A stretch of 64,000 bases of DNA from Whitmania pigra (lineage: Eukaryota > Annelida > Clitellata > Hirudinida > Haemopidae): contig JAJTWR010000266.1 in the NCBI GenBank assembly GCA_021613335.1, positions 2,295,001 to 2,359,000 of the forward strand. Direction: 5' to 3'. Each line of letters starts with the position of its first letter. Position 1 is the stretch's first letter. Both the position numbers and the translations under genes were made by a program. Positions 25,201 through 40,098 of the stretch are shown piece after piece. The notes beneath the pieces were generated by a model. That model saw only the letters and a program-made list of their open reading frames with translations, was not told the origin of the DNA and ran no database searches.

Positions 25201-28200
25201 CTGGTAAATAAATAACAAGGATGCGATTTATGATGATAATGCCGGACCTATGAAGGCTCTCTCTCTGCCGAACTGACAGCATCGACGACGACAACGTTAT
25301 ACGCCGACCATGCTGGATATGGTCGATGGATCGGTTTTCAGTTTTCTCGTCATCTTCGTCGAAGTCTGTCGTGGCATGGAAATAATCGAGAAGGCAAATG
25401 TGACGGTTTGATTTGTGACTGAAAATGGCGTTCATCGGAATGAGGGTCTGACAGAATCTGATCAACAGAAATGTTGGAAATAATGTCTCAAACGAGGCAG
25501 ACCATTGCGCCTAATTGCTTTGACAATTTCCTAGATGAATGAGAGACCTCTATAAATAAGAGCCGGCTAATTAGGCAGCCGTGTTTATGTTTTTATTTTT
25601 ATTTTTTTATGTAAACATGTCTAAAGGTGATGAAATTGATTGATGGCTTGCGAGAGTCTGCTCCATTGAAGCTGCGGCAAGCGACTCTTTGCATCTCTTG
25701 ATTTCAAAATGGAGATTTATTACCGACAATAAGCAGATAGAATTCGAACGATAAATCAAGAGAGGGCAATCATCGAGTCAGATCTCTTCCTGCTCTGGTC
25801 GCTCCCTCTCGTCCAGGTAGGACTTCTCCAGGAAGAGGAGGAGGAGAATAAAAAAAAATCGACGACGACGGAGATTCGACGAACGGGAGTCGTGCGAAGG
25901 CGACATTGATGAATTCGTTTCTCTTGACGTCGGCCATGATGGCGATCTTCTTGTTAATGGCGACTTGGAAAAGATAAATTGGTGTATGTGCTGCGGCCAG
26001 GTGATGAAGATGAATAATGTTGAGGAGCTAGGTGGAGGAAAATGAAAAATGAGTTCCTAGGAGAAGACGTGTGCACGCACGTTCGATTATGTTAATGATC
26101 TCTCGACGGACATCTGGAAAAGAACTGGCAACCGGCATGTTACTTTCGATTCTATGCTTTACGAGTGGTTCAATCGTCACCATTAACTGCTGTTTCCGCA
26201 GGCAGGTGTGTAACCTGTCTGGCATCACCATTGTAGTTTATCCAAGAGCTGTCCAAATCTAATCGTGTTAGTTTTGTGAGAAATGTCATCTGACTGCGAC
26301 AGGTGTCAAGCAGTTTGATTGGGGATAACTTTTTAATAATGACATTCAAAAGCCCACAGGAATCCGAGCCGACTCCGTCACGACATTGTGACGAGAGGTT
26401 TTTAAACCTGTCACACGGGTACGATCTTCGACGTGACGTTTTCTCTCGATTGTTGCCTTGACTTGCAGGCGTTTTCGACGGTTGCCAATCGAGGATTACG
26501 CGATGAGTGTTTATAAGGAAAGAACCTTTTAGTTGCCACAGTCGTAAACACGTCTAGATTTGTAGAAAGAATCGATTCAATCAAATGAAACAGGTTATTT
26601 ATTACGACACTAGCGGATAGAGGCCAAGTGGCGCCGATGTTATGGCGACGACAATGATGATGATGATGACGATGATGATGACGACGACGATGATGATGGA
26701 CAAACAATCTTGTAAGTGGCAAATGTGCCAGCGAGGATGCCGATTGAAGCTGACGTTCAGATAAGAATCCAATTGAAAACTGCTCGTAAATGTCGATAAC
26801 GAGGTCGGAAATCATCTCCAGGCTAATGTTTCAGCCTCTATACTCTCTCGCACACGCCGACGTATACTTACTTCTCGAGGGCACGCACGTACGCAAACAA
26901 GATTCACACGCTCATAAGCTTTCAAGGACCTGGCGTACTCCTTTCAATGGTCTTTCGACCAAGAAAAAGCTGATGTTTCAATCAGTGTGTGTTGATTGGC
27001 TGTAGAGCTTGAAGGCTGGGCCTAATAGATGTGATTTTTTTTGCTCTCGTAAAACTTCTTCTCATGTTTTTGATGTAATAGTACCGAATGAGCGATTGCC
27101 AGTGACTGCTTGTACTTCGGATCGAGCCCATACATTAAAGTGCAAATTTTATTAATAATTATTTTAATTAACAATCAATGTAATTAATTATCTCGGAGCT
27201 AGGCGTCTAGCATCGCTGGTAAATGGGCCATGTTTGAAAAATACTGAAGCCAGGAATGAATGCTCGTCCATGGAGTAAAGTAGATGGCAACTCTAACCTA
27301 ATCGTGATCAGCCCCTTCCAACCGAACGAAAGCACTTCCTTCCACCTCACCTGTACTGACTGTACTTTCAGCCAACTCACGCTAACGAGAGGTACCCAAA
27401 CTAGCTGCGAGCGATATTTTCTGGAATAATGCGAATCCACGCCAACTCCGCACGCTAATGAAATTTATTGGAAAATCCTTAATCGGGTCGGGTCTCCTCG
27501 CGGTCAAATCGTTCGCGAATCGAGCCGAAATGCGTATCATCCTGGCTGATCACCTTCGTAGAACTTTCATTGAGACATCAAACAAGGAACTTAATTGATT
27601 GCAACGACGACGACAACGACGATGACGACTATCGGACGTGGAGCTAATTAAGGAGGCGAAAAAACAAAGCGAGACGACAAAAATTTGGCCCATAGTTACT
27701 CTGCAGATGGATCCAGTTATTGATGGAAATTCGACTCATTTAATTATCGGCACTTGTCGATTTTATTGATTTGCACTGTGGCATTTTATAGATTGCCGGA
27801 GAGGCGATTTTCTCCAATTATTTATCGCTTCGTACTTAAACGCGTTATCATCAGATTTCAGTCGACGAAGCAGACGCCGTGAACCGGGATCGTAAGGGTC
27901 CTAGTGAGCTTTGTAATTGCTTTCAAAATATGTTCCTGTGAATTACTTTTTTATCGAATCTCAGTAGCAAGCTTGCTTACTTGTCTACTTACTTGCTTAC
28001 TGCTTACGTATTTCCTTGCTAACTTGACTTATTCTATCGCGTGCACCCTACCCTACTCCGGCGTAGGGATGGATGTCTTTCCACTCCTCCGATGTTATCG
28101 TCTTGAAGTAAGTCTCTCTTGGAACAAGTGTCGTGTCTGGGAAGTTCGATAGCAAATGAACTTTTCCTTTTGTCGTAAATCAATTTCTTTTTCCAGCCTC

Positions 28201-29722
28201 CGTTGATTTGTTTCTCCGCGAAGGTTGGACGCTCCGGACACATCCAGTTGAATTCCAGGCATCATGACTCGGCAACAAATTATCCTCGGTCATTTGGCGC
28301 CTACATGTTCCTAGGAAGCAGAGGTTTTACCAAAAGAGTTGCTGTTTTATTGGACTTGCTGGCCACAATTAAAAGATTCTTTACGAGTCGAATAAAATGT
28401 TATTGCTCGGAATAAAGATCGTAAAAGGGATCGTAATTTTTGACTAATTAGACAGGAGTGGATTGATCTCTCGGCGAGTTTTTAATAATCGCCGCCAATT
28501 TATGGAGACTCTTATTGCCAATCCCTGCAGCACCTTCGCCATGCTTCGATTATCTTCTGTCTGATGTTCACCACATGTTCACTGACGGACTTGATGGCCT
28601 GCTGTTTTTGCATTGACGACGACATTATGTTTGGTCGCCTCGTTTCTCTCATTAAGTTCGTTCGACGATCTTTTGAGTCATCGATGACAATCTTTTCCAC
28701 CTCCGAAATGCTCCTAAGTATCCGTGTTTTCCATACCGTCCTCATCACGTAGATGAAGCACTTTTCCATCTCCCTCTTCCAGGATGATTCGCCTCCTCTC
28801 CAGCCTTTTACCGCTCCTCATCTTGTTTTCCGGAGACTCGCAGTAAATAACATCTCAGAGATTATTTTCCCCAACTCAGTTGCTCGAAATAATCTGCTCC
28901 CCATAAATTCAACCACGTGTCCACTGTTGTTTAAACAATTTCCCGTGTTTTTATTAGACGACACTGCTGGTGCATGCTGGTCTGTATGGTGCTTTGCAAA
29001 TAAGGACGTTTTTAAGTTTTAATTTTTCTTGTTCCTGTTTCCTCGAATTACCGCCATTGAGACTGTTGCACTTAAAACTGGCAAAACACAATGGCCAATG
29101 ACTATCATTGTTGCTAATAATATCGTTATTACTAATAATATCTTATCAGAGTGCACGATAAATTCTAACTATCCGAGCATGACTCATTTTACGAGTCTCA
29201 CTAGGAGAATGATTTATAATTTTTAAATCCTCGATACCCCGAAGCCTTCTGGCATAAAAAAAAAAAACTTGTCCTGAGCGTGCCAAGGGATGGCACGGAC
29301 GCGCACATGTTCATCCACCGGAGTGGCTGTGATGGCGGCATTCATAGAGACTGTAAAACTGAGAATCTGATTTATTTCTGCTGAGGGCGACTAGGGTAGG
29401 ATTAAAAAGGGTGCTCAGTGCAAAGGTATAGGCCATTAGTCGGAGCTGGAAGCGAGGCTGTCTTGAAACCGTTGAGGCAATATTACAAATTCATTTCAAC
29501 TGGAAGCAATCGAGAAGCTAAGTCGACGAAAGAAATGCTTTTCCAGTGGAAAATGCTGGACGATGGAGTGACGATCTAGTCCTTTCTTAAGTTATTAAGC
29601 TCTTGTCTCGGATTTCTGAAGTCCATTTCTGTTTCTAACAACAGCAATAAAGCTCGTCAACGGTGACAAGAATCACTCGGTGTTATATTGTCTTCGAGCC
29701 TTTGGAGAGATTCTTTGAACTG
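19271..29722. other. Gene-free region, left half of the desert before the Teashirt gene
   Basis: More than 10 kb with no open frame that carries a recognisable domain, codon pattern or splice chain on either strand. Sequence complexity is high and the base composition is moderate, unlike the simple repeats elsewhere. TG-rich DNA lies at 23888-23972 and a polypyrimidine run at 23379-23433. A half X-box CCATGGCAAC occurs at 19797-19806. Confidence 0.5.
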
Positions 29723-30070
<348 letters not shown>

Positions 30071-33000
30071 GAGAGATGAATTTGAACTTGACTTTAACAC
30101 GGATGCCTAGCAAAACATTGTGTATGACATAATTGATTTAGAGTAGATTAGTTTTTGTTTTTGTTTTATTTTTATGTTACTTACTGATGTCAATTACTTG
30201 AAATAGATAAAAAAAACTCTGACCGATAAACACCTGGAGTTGCTTGGCCTCGTCGAGAAGCCGATTATTTTTATTGCCATTTTTTGTCATCAACGTTGTT
30301 GCCTTTTAACGTGTGTGGCGTGTACACCGGCTATGATTCTACTTACTGATTTACGACTCACCACTCAGCGCAGGGACCGTAGTTAGCGCAAGGAGGGAAT
30401 CTCTCGTTGCTTAAGTGTTTGGCTTTTAATCGAGCCGTGCAGCTTGTTGATCTATGTTCCAATTTCTCCAATTGATGACCTTTCTATTCTCGCTCGACCT
30501 GTCTTTTCGAGCCAGTGATTCTTTATATCTCCAGTCATCTTCTACACGATTCAATTCATTCGCTCATGATGTTTATGGATTGAATAAATTATCATTCGAC
30601 AATCCATATTCCTTGGGAAACGATTCTCCGGAGAAATATCTCCGTCCGCTGCTGGATATTATCCGGCTCGCTCCGTTCCGGTCGTTTATGTTCCTATGAT
30701 TCAGTGAATGTTATAAGATTACATTGCAGCACGCGGTCCATCATCTTCCTTAATAAATCAAATAAATGGAAGGCATGGGTTATGCTTTGATGTGATTGCA
30801 GAGTCCTTAGCTACGTTTTCATTTATCTTATTGAAATCGGCCATCTGAGCGTTAGCACACGGGCCCCGACCTCTGTTCCAGGGACGCGCCCCGATGTTTT
30901 TTACCGGGATGGGTTTCGTGGAATGTGGCACCGACTTCAAAGCAGAATTTCAGATGTCGACCAATACAGGGTCGGCACTTTGATGGATTCGAATGAGGTG
31001 TTGGAGGTGAGAAGCCGTAACCGTGCACCTGGTGAGTGGCTATTCGTTCCCCCCCTCCCATGATATGACTTTGGAGCCCTTTGCGAGGACGGCGAGCAAC
31101 AACTTGAAGAGACATTTCTTACGATTCCTGAGATCTCGATCGTTCATCTTTTTCTTTTTTTTTGACGTTGAAAATTGAGAGGCATTCGTTGCGGTCAGTT
31201 GAACTCGTGACACGGATCGGACATGATTGATCGTCTTTGTCTGTCAGAACACATTCCTGACGAAGGGGCGGGGAATGGCCACAAGGCACAATTATGCATC
31301 CGCGCCGTCCACTCCAGTCGTTGAACTTTGTCGTTTTGACGCCCAATAAGCAATTAAATCATTCTTGTCTGTGCGCGGAGGAAATTATTTTTCCAAACAT
31401 CATCGAGCGAGGAAGAGCAGCTAGATGAGAAAAGATGAGAATGATTGATAAATGCATGCGGATCGCGAACGTCCTGCAATCTGGAGGACAAATGATTGCC
31501 AATGCTATCGGCACGGATGACTGACTGATTAGATACGACCAAGTTAGCCCCGTGCTAAGTGATGGAATAGACGATTTATTTAGATAAGAAGGAAGCCATA
31601 AACGTCTCTTTTGTTCCAGGAGCGGTCGGCAGATGTACGTCCGAAAGAGGGAGAGTGGACGGACCATCTGAAACATCATTATCTTATTTCTATTGTTAAT
31701 GATTGATCGGCTTGGATGATGATCATTAATCAGCCACCTGCCAGGCCAAGCAGCCTGCGAACCCTGCTCGAAATTAATGGCGAGGTCAAGCTCCGGCCAG
31801 TTAGTGGAGGCCACTGCAATGAAATGCTGGCACACGAAAGACAAATTCGAGTCGATTTACAATATCTGTGCGAGAATGCGCATGGCCACTGGGCGGAAGG
31901 ATCCATTGTCTCTCTATGCAGGACTCTGCGGACCCCCATGAAGCTCGAAAAAGTAGGTGTGTCGGCAGTTCAGTCGAGTTGACAAGATGATAAATGACTC
32001 TTTCAAAATCTTCTCGACTGGAATATAAAGAAGATGAAGTGCCCGGCTAGCGACTCGGAGTCGTCGTCGTCGTGAGCTGATAATCGTTCGTCGCTGAAAA
32101 AGAATTCCCTAGCAACAAGTGCTTGAACTGACTGAGCTTGACTCGTATCGAAAGGAGAGACTTATTTGAATCTCGTCAGAATTTTTAAGCTTTAAGTTTT
32201 TGGTTTTGTTTTTTAATTGTGTGTAAATGAATTCTTCTCTTCTGCATCGGGATATTTATTCAGTTCGGTTATCTGGAAGCGATATGCTTTGAAGTTCCTG
32301 CTTCGGATGTTCATTACTACAACCTGTCAGCCTACAAGGAACTCTTCAGATTATATGACTTTCCTCTCCTGGTTAGTAATAAATCTGCTAGCACCGTCGA
32401 GGTATGCACTTACCTCTGTCGTCGCGTTTCCTATCTGAGAGTTTCTCGTATTACTAGCTCGTTTGGTTTATGAATATGAACAGTCTTCGATGTTCATCAT
32501 TCTCCCTGTACTGGGAACAACTTTAGACAAACCGTCCTCGGGCACTCGAGATGATGGTCGATGGTGGTTCGTATTCTCTGTGTTTGTGAGGGGGGGGGGG
32601 AGAGGAGGGAGAGTTGGGTGGAGAGGGACTATTTAGCGCCATGCACATGCTTCGGAATTCCGGACTTTTATTTCTGAGACTTCCTCGTTTCTTCTCCAGA
32701 ATCATCGGACCGTCCGTGTTGAGTGATGAAATTGACGTATGTATGGAAGGACGTAAGCTTCGACAGAGGGATGTCTTTCTTTTCCTGGCGAGATTTTTCT
32801 CCCTAATAATCTCTCCGTTTGATGGACGCCGTGGAATTTTTCAACCATTGTTGTTCGATCTTCGTTTCGTCGATTGGGGAATGTACCACTTCATTATGGT
32901 CGCTTTGAATTTTACTCGCAGCCTGCTTTTTTTTTTCCACAACTTATGGTCAACCCCTCGACCGCTCCCTTTAACGAAGCATTTATTCTTTTTCATGTCG

Positions 33001-36000
33001 AGGGATGAGCTTTCTGAACCTGGGAAATCCGTACATCCGACATTAACAGGACGATTTTCGAGGAAGCATTGATTTTAATTTGTCGCCATTGATAGGTTTA
33101 TTTCTTGTCTCGTCGCTGGATGATCATTAAGTCGTTGTATATTGCGGCCACTACGTGCGAGTGTGTTGTTTGGCGTTGTTTATGCCGACCGGCCGTGTAC
33201 GAAACGTCGCAAATCCATTTCAATTTCGAGCCACGTCACTTGGTGTCAAATAAAGAACCATCATTGCGAGAAATTCAACCTCTCGAGTTATATATATCGC
33301 ACTCTCTCTTTCTCCATTACCCTTCTAGTCTTCCGTGTTCATTAGGCTTTCCAGAGCAGTTCTTTCCAGCATCACCTTCTTGACTTTAGTTTTCGGTTCT
33401 AGTTCAGCAGAAGATTCGTCCGCCTGTTTGTCGGCCGAATTTCATTCCATTTCTGACATTGTAATGCGCCCCCTGTAAATTATCATAGCCTCTTCTCTGC
33501 CGCCCCATTTGTACGGCCGAATTCGCTCAGCCCATACAGGGACATAAACAAGAATTTATTCCACTGTCACGTGATCTCGAGCTTCTGACGCGGAGCAGTA
33601 AATTTTTGAAATCGCCCATTAACCGTCATCTCGTCTTTCTGATCTCGTCATCGCTTCGCACGTCTCCATGCCAACCGAACGCCCGTCACGTGAGTCGCCT
33701 CGTTGCGACGGAGACTTGACATTGGGGAGAGGTCGTAAATTGAGGAATGATGATAATGACCAGGGAGATGGTGGCCATGTCGAAGCTTCTGCTATTGTCT
33801 CCTCTTCCTCATCCTCCTCCTCCTCCTCTTTCCTCGATAGTTATGATTATGATGATGATCATTTGAGAGTGATGATGTCGATATGGAGTCGTTTAATTTA
33901 GCCGCTTCTTAAGCAAAAACTAGACTTTTGTTTTTGTTAATTTATTTAATAATCATCGTAATAATAATAATAATAATAAATAATTCTATTATCATCATCA
34001 CCATCATCGTCATTACATAGATCAGTATTGCAATTCTCTTCACGACTTCTGTCATTCGATCCACTCGTCAACCAAGCCGAGGAAAGGACGAGGTGATGAC
34101 GGCAGGAGTGTCGATTTTACGGCGCGATTCTGTCGGCAGGTTGTTGTCGTCGTCCAGTACAAACAGAATCAGCTGAGGCGATCAAACATCTACGCGCTTA
34201 TCTGTCATAAAATCCCTTCCAAGTACCTGTTCAAGGTGCTTCTTTTATTGCCTCATCTCCAACGCCGGCAACGCTTCGAAACTGCCGCCTCTGCTTAACT
34301 AGGTTGTCTTTATCGAATTTCGACAATTGTTTATCTCCTGGAGTCGAAGATTTTAATAGGGGAATAAAATTCAGTTTTACTGCCTTTTCAGTATTTCAGT
34401 TTTATTCCGTTCCTTCGTTCCCAGTTCACTTGTTTGGAAGTAGTCGCAATGATGCATCAGCTAAGTTAATTTAACTCAAAGGACAAGCATTGACATTCAA
34501 AGTTCGTGAACAAGATGGAAGGAAAGTACGAGAAACGACGGAAAGTCTCCGGTTATTTAAGCGAAATTATTTCCTGCTCCTCATTCATTCACATCTCATT
34601 CGAAGCTGTCACATCTCCGGTGACAGAATGAAGGTTCGTGTATAAATATGACGAGTCTCGATGCCGCCAGCTAGCAACGTCACGTCAAACGTCAACGTAG
34701 AGTCAGACCCGCTCTTGCACGTTCATCTTTGCTTCCGATTAGGTTGTTCTGCGTCTCGGGAGAGATCCATCCGTTAGGGGAGAGGTGGCTACCTGTTAAG
34801 TCTCCTCTCGTCGAATTGATGGATTATTATTTTTCTTATTCTCGAGCTGCAGGTTTAAACAACCCTCGACCTTAATTCATCATGAGGCCATTACTCGGGT
34901 GTGATCGACCGACGGGGTTTTGAAAGAGGGACAGTACCCCCCTGTCATCACACGCGATGCCTGCGAATGCGAACCGACGGGTAGACTCGCGGATAGGTGT
35001 ACTGATTGATTTATGGGCAGGTGATTGACTGCCCGCCTGCACGTGTAAATGGATGTCTTCATTCTGAAGACGACGACGACGACGACGACGACGATGATGA
35101 TGACGTGTCGGTGGTGGTGGTTTGCCGGGCGATTGCTGCTCGGCTGTGTGAGGAGGAGAACTGGCATTTAGGTGCACGCACTTCTAACTCCGAACGAGAA
35201 TCAGCGAACGGCATAGAGCGTGTGTCGAATGGCGAGGATCTATTTCCGCGAATTTATCAACTGCTTTTTATTCGCCTGCTTCGTTTAATTCCGTCAGCAC
35301 TTTGGACTCCCGCCGATGATGACGGAAACTGCGTGTTGCACACGTCATGCGCCAAAAGGTTTTCCAAGAAAAATCGAACGCTCGGTAGTCGAGTGTAGTT
35401 TTTTTCGCACGTGGACCAACGATGCTGAGAACCTCGTCTCTCGTCTTGCGGACAGATTACGCATCGAGTACTTGAGAAAGTGACTTAAAGAAGCGAACAT
35501 TTTGTAATTTGTTTTCTTTTTCGATCTGTCGATTTGAGAGATAGAAAGAAAAAAGAGAGAGTTATAGAGAGAGTTTGTCGACTCCCAATTGAGGTAAAAA
35601 AAAATTTTTTTTTTTTTCAACACTCGACTTTACGTTTCCTTTGGACTTAATTAAAAATTTATGCTCTAAAATTCGCTGCCAAACTTCGATGACGTGAGCC
35701 TGTGTTTCTGTGGCCTGCCTGGAAATAAATACTGGCAAGAAATTATGGCCCTGGTCTGGAGAGCGTAATAAAAAAACTTTCTCACATGCGTACGGACGCG
35801 TGGAGCTCATTCATGAAGTGAATCTTACGCGCTAACGTTCGCGGTTTTTTTATTTATTTATTTTTTTATTTTTTAGTGTGTATGTGTGTGTCGTTGTGTG
35901 ATCAACCGCGCGCAGCAGTAAATTAAGTTCCGGGGAATTGCTCGATTTGATTTTGACTTTCGATGACCGTTACCACCTCGAAACACCTGTCAAAGTAGAG

Positions 36001-36282
36001 TCCCTATTCCAGCCTACTGTCGAGGTTGAGGTTGGCATCGGCCAAAATGGATAAAATATTCCGGATCAAGCGACGACCTTGGCGTCGATTGAATCTCGAA
36101 TGAATCGATTGCTTCTTGGAAACGCTCGACGCTGCAACATGAACGTCGAAATGATGTATGTCGTTCAATCCTCATCAAATGGATGCAGTAGGACCCGTCA
36201 TTCCATTTCTTCTCCTGCCTACTCCTGGAGATGTCAATAGCGTCCTCTCGTGTCCTTATTCTCCTCTCACTCCCATCTTATC
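30071..36282. other. Gene-free region, middle of the desert
   Basis: Only chance open frames (up to about 160 codons) without motifs or paired splice sites. Patches of GAC/GAT repeat occur near 35068-35104. I see no RNA gene or transposon coding sequence. Confidence 0.5.
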
Positions 36283-36402
36283 ACTCTCTCGCTCATCCAC
36301 TCACTCACTCATTTACTTACTCACTCACTCACTCACTTACTCATTTACTTACTCACTCACTCGCTCGCTAATTCACTCATTCACTCACTCACTCCCTTTA
36401 CT
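36283..36402. repeat. (ACTC)n array
   Basis: Imperfect ACTC/CTCA tetranucleotide repeat with T-rich variants such as TTACTC. Confidence 0.85.
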
Positions 36403-37007
36403 CTCTTTAATCTCCACTATCTCCTGATGGCGAGCGACGCTTTTAGCGGTAAACAAATATTTTCCACTCCATCATAGGGAGATGGTGGCACAGATGTTCT
36501 CAGCAACTAATTCCATGTCTTTCCAGACGCTTGGAGAATTTTAATCGAGAATGGGGTGTCGTGTTTCTCTGTTGCCTTTATTATCCGCTCATTTAAGCAT
36601 CATGTGTGTGTGTGGATTCTATTCCGATTTCACGTGGGTGGTCTTGATGGTGATGATGATGTTGACGACGATGGTGATGACAATGATGATGATGATGATG
36701 ATAGTGGTGACGAGTACTTGTACGAGCTTAATTAACCTTTGTTTATAGCTTGCGATGACGGTATCTCGATTACATCTTTATAACCTTGATGGTGATGATG
36801 ATGATGATGAGGATGAGGAGGAGGATGATGATGATTGGGGTGGCTTTGATTCGGTCTGGTTGCGAAACGAAGTCGTTGACGTCAGAATGTTTGGTGCATC
36901 ATCATCAGCACCTCAGCCGCCACTCTTCCACTTGTCATCGTCATCTCTTCCGTCGTTGTCTTCATCGCCACTGCATATGGAATGAAAGCACGGATGATGA
37001 GGAGGGT

Positions 37008-37023
37008 GGTGGTGGTGATGATG

Positions 37024-37109
<86 letters not shown>

Positions 37110-37146
37110 GATGATGATGATGACGACGACGATGAAGACGACGACG
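37008..37146. repeat. (GAT)n array
   Basis: GATGAT units ending in GAC/GAA-rich units. A shorter, similar tract lies at 36640-36715. Confidence 0.95.
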
Positions 37147-37370
37147 AGGAGGAAATGATTGCACATACGACATCACATGTGTGATGGTGCACGCTCATGT
37201 CAGAAGTCTTCATTGGTGGTCCTGAGGATGTCTGCAAATTGTCGCGTAAAGTCAGTTCTGAGCGTGTGAAATCTGTCAAGGTAGTTTTGCTTTATTCATG
37301 AACTACCTGCTTATGCCGATGCTACGACCATGCCGGCCATGATGACGCGATAATGACTATGTTCACGACG

Positions 37371-37374
37371 GTGG

Positions 37375-37443
<69 letters not shown>

Positions 37444-37476
37444 CGACGACGACGACGATGAAGATGATGATGAAGT
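37371..37476. repeat. (GAT)n array
   Basis: A second nearly pure GAT array 230 bp beyond the previous one, ending in GAC units. Confidence 0.95.
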
Positions 37477-38539
37477 AGGCGGTGGTGTTGATGATGATTG
37501 ACATTGTGACGTTGATGAACCCCTGATGAACGTCGGAGACAAGGAGGATGAGAAAAAAAGTTGATGTTGATGTTGGCGTCTGTAGATGTTTCTTATTTTG
37601 GTTATTATCAATAACAGCAATATTATTAATGGTTATTACGGCAATGATAATGATGTTAATAATAATGTTACATATATAGATAATGACATTTTAATTATCA
37701 TTGTTATTAATATTAATGACTTTTTTGTTAATTTTATTAGCGTCATTATTATTAATTTGATTATCATTATAATAATAATAATAAATATTTAATTATGATT
37801 ACAATTATTATTATTATTATTACTTGAGTTTTCATTACGAACATACTCAGTCGTATTCATGTCGATGTCACCACGACCAAAACCAGACCAACACCAGGAT
37901 AAAAAGGTGATGTTCCAAAAAAACCTGGACACACGTCAGTGACGTGTTTCAAGCATCTGAGTGGATCGCTAATCTAATGAGTCATCATCATCCTCCCCGG
38001 AGATACTGTTTACAAATTCAACCTGACTTCTTCGACTACAAACTTTCTTGGGAACTCCAAACACAGTGCAACTTACTGGAATAAGGACATGGTTGATGAC
38101 GCTGTTGTTGTTGTTGTTGCTGTTGACGACGATGACGATGATGATGATGTTGGTGACTGTGATGATGGCGATGACGACGACGACGATGATGATGGTGATT
38201 AAGATGATGCCAGGACGACGATGGTGATGACGGTCGTTGTTATGCTTGTAACGATTCCATTACTCGTTCCCAGTTCCATACACCTGATCGCGTTATGGCA
38301 GATCTGAAGCAATATTTTCTGATTTATTCGGAAGAATATTGTCCTTCGATTCTGTATGATGCCCACGATTTATGCCCTCCGCTACCAACCAGCAGAGTCA
38401 CGAGAAGGGGACCGTAACGCAGACGCCTTTAAAATGGCGGGTTTTATTTCCATCTCTCTTTTACCAATTCATTCCTTTATCCGTTATCCGAGCTCTTCAC
38501 TAATAATGAAGGTAGCTTGAATGATGATCGTCATCATGA

Positions 38540-38562
38540 CGACGACGATGATGATGATGATG

Positions 38563-38600
<38 letters not shown>

Positions 38601-38632
38601 TATTATTATTATTATCATTATTATTATTTTGG
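38540..38632. repeat. (GAT)n then (ATT)n array
   Basis: GAC/GAT units change to ATT units, followed by GTT units. A further ATT-rich tract runs over about 38865-38980. Confidence 0.9.
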
Positions 38633-38934
38633 TTGTTGTTGTTGTTATTGTTGTTATGCTGACGTCACAGAATTGATCTCTCAACTCCGCGATGAAACCA
38701 TGGTTGTAAAGAGTAGACCTCAACAGGGTGCTTCCAGGAATCCTTGACCCCTCAACATGCTGATCAGAGGTCAAAGGTTGTGGCTCTGATTTTATGGCCA
38801 CGAAAAATGTTCGTCGGTGTCTCACCGAGGTCTTCCATTACGTTTCTTTTTAATGCTTGTTTTTATTATTAATATTATTGTTATTATTATTATTTATTTC
38901 AGTATTGTTATATTATTTATATATTTTATAATTA

Positions 38935-38969
<35 letters not shown>

Positions 38970-38980
38970 ATTATCATCAT

Positions 38981-40098
38981 CATTCTAAAGCAGTGAAACA
39001 TGTGCTAAAGTGAACATCAGTAAACTCGAAATTGCCATATCGAGTAGGGAAGACATTTGGCGTGTCTCATGTGCTCGAGTCTGGCTTAGCACGGAGAACG
39101 TGTCATTAGTTCGACTTGGAGTAACTCCCCGAGGTCATTTGGCGCCGTTACCCCTGGGCATCTTTTCTACGTCTTGATACTCGACCCTTACCACCGCTAT
39201 CCTGAAGCTCAGACACGAGTAATGGGATGGGATTTTTGGCAATAAAAATGAACGAATACAAAGTGATTTAATAACGAACGAATTGCAGTTGCTCTGTTGA
39301 GAAATTGGATAGAGAGAGAGTGTGTGTATATTGAGAGAGTGGTGGGTCTAATCGAGTCCAACGGGTGCAAATTGTTTTGTTTCATCTCAGGGACCAATCC
39401 TGCAAGTCTCTTGATCAATGGTCGTTGGGGTCGCGGGCAACGACGAAGGATTGCTTCTTGCTTCTCCATCAACTCTTCTCTCGTTCAGGCGAGGGGCGGA
39501 AGGATCGAGATTGCCTCTGGCCGGAGGCACTTTAGACTTCATAAATCAATTCGCCACTTCTTGAACGCTCTCTGTCACTTTTTGGCATTCAATAGGCCGT
39601 TCTTTCAGACGAATCAGTTGTTCCCTCTTAATGTCGATGCAACGTGGTGATTGCCCGCTTCCCTTCTTCTCCTATCTCTCCTCTACCCTCGTCTTCCTCG
39701 GGCTTATTAGTTTAATTGCGGCGTAGGGGTGGTCGTAAGTAAATTATGCAGAAAATCAAATGTTTTCCATTACTTCTGTCAGATGTGCATTTGGTCGAGT
39801 TGCTAATAAAGTTGCTGGGCAGTTTATTAAGTTGCCGGTGCATGCCGTTCGTGTCTTCATGTAAATTTCATAGTTCGGCATCGCATATTCTCAATTCAAA
39901 CGCATTGACGGGGTTAACGGCTTGGGCGATCTAGCAGTAATGAGTACAAGAGATGAAATTTTTGATCCGATTATCATCCCTACGTGCTAACTCCTTTACA
40001 GCGCCACCCGGCAACGCTCGCTCAAATATCTTCTTCTGCTTCTTCTTCTTCTTCTTCTTCGACGCCTATAAGAGAATAATACCTTCTATTTTTAACAG
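38981..40098. other. Upstream intron or 5' flank of the Teashirt-like gene
   Basis: No recognised exon. A CTT/TTC run lies at about 40034-40060, just before the acceptor of the large coding exon. A short first coding exon, as in known teashirt genes, should lie further upstream, but I could not locate it. Confidence 0.35.

Noticed and set aside
24600..25465. Two minus-strand frames of 110-115 codons
   Set aside because: No motifs, no splice partners and amino-acid make-up of random sequence.
31359..31844. 161-codon minus-strand frame
   Set aside because: Longest random-looking frame in the desert; no domain, and composition like its surroundings.
32614..33072. 152-codon plus-strand frame
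   Set aside because: Phe/Leu-rich because of T-rich DNA; no start context, motif or exon neighbours.
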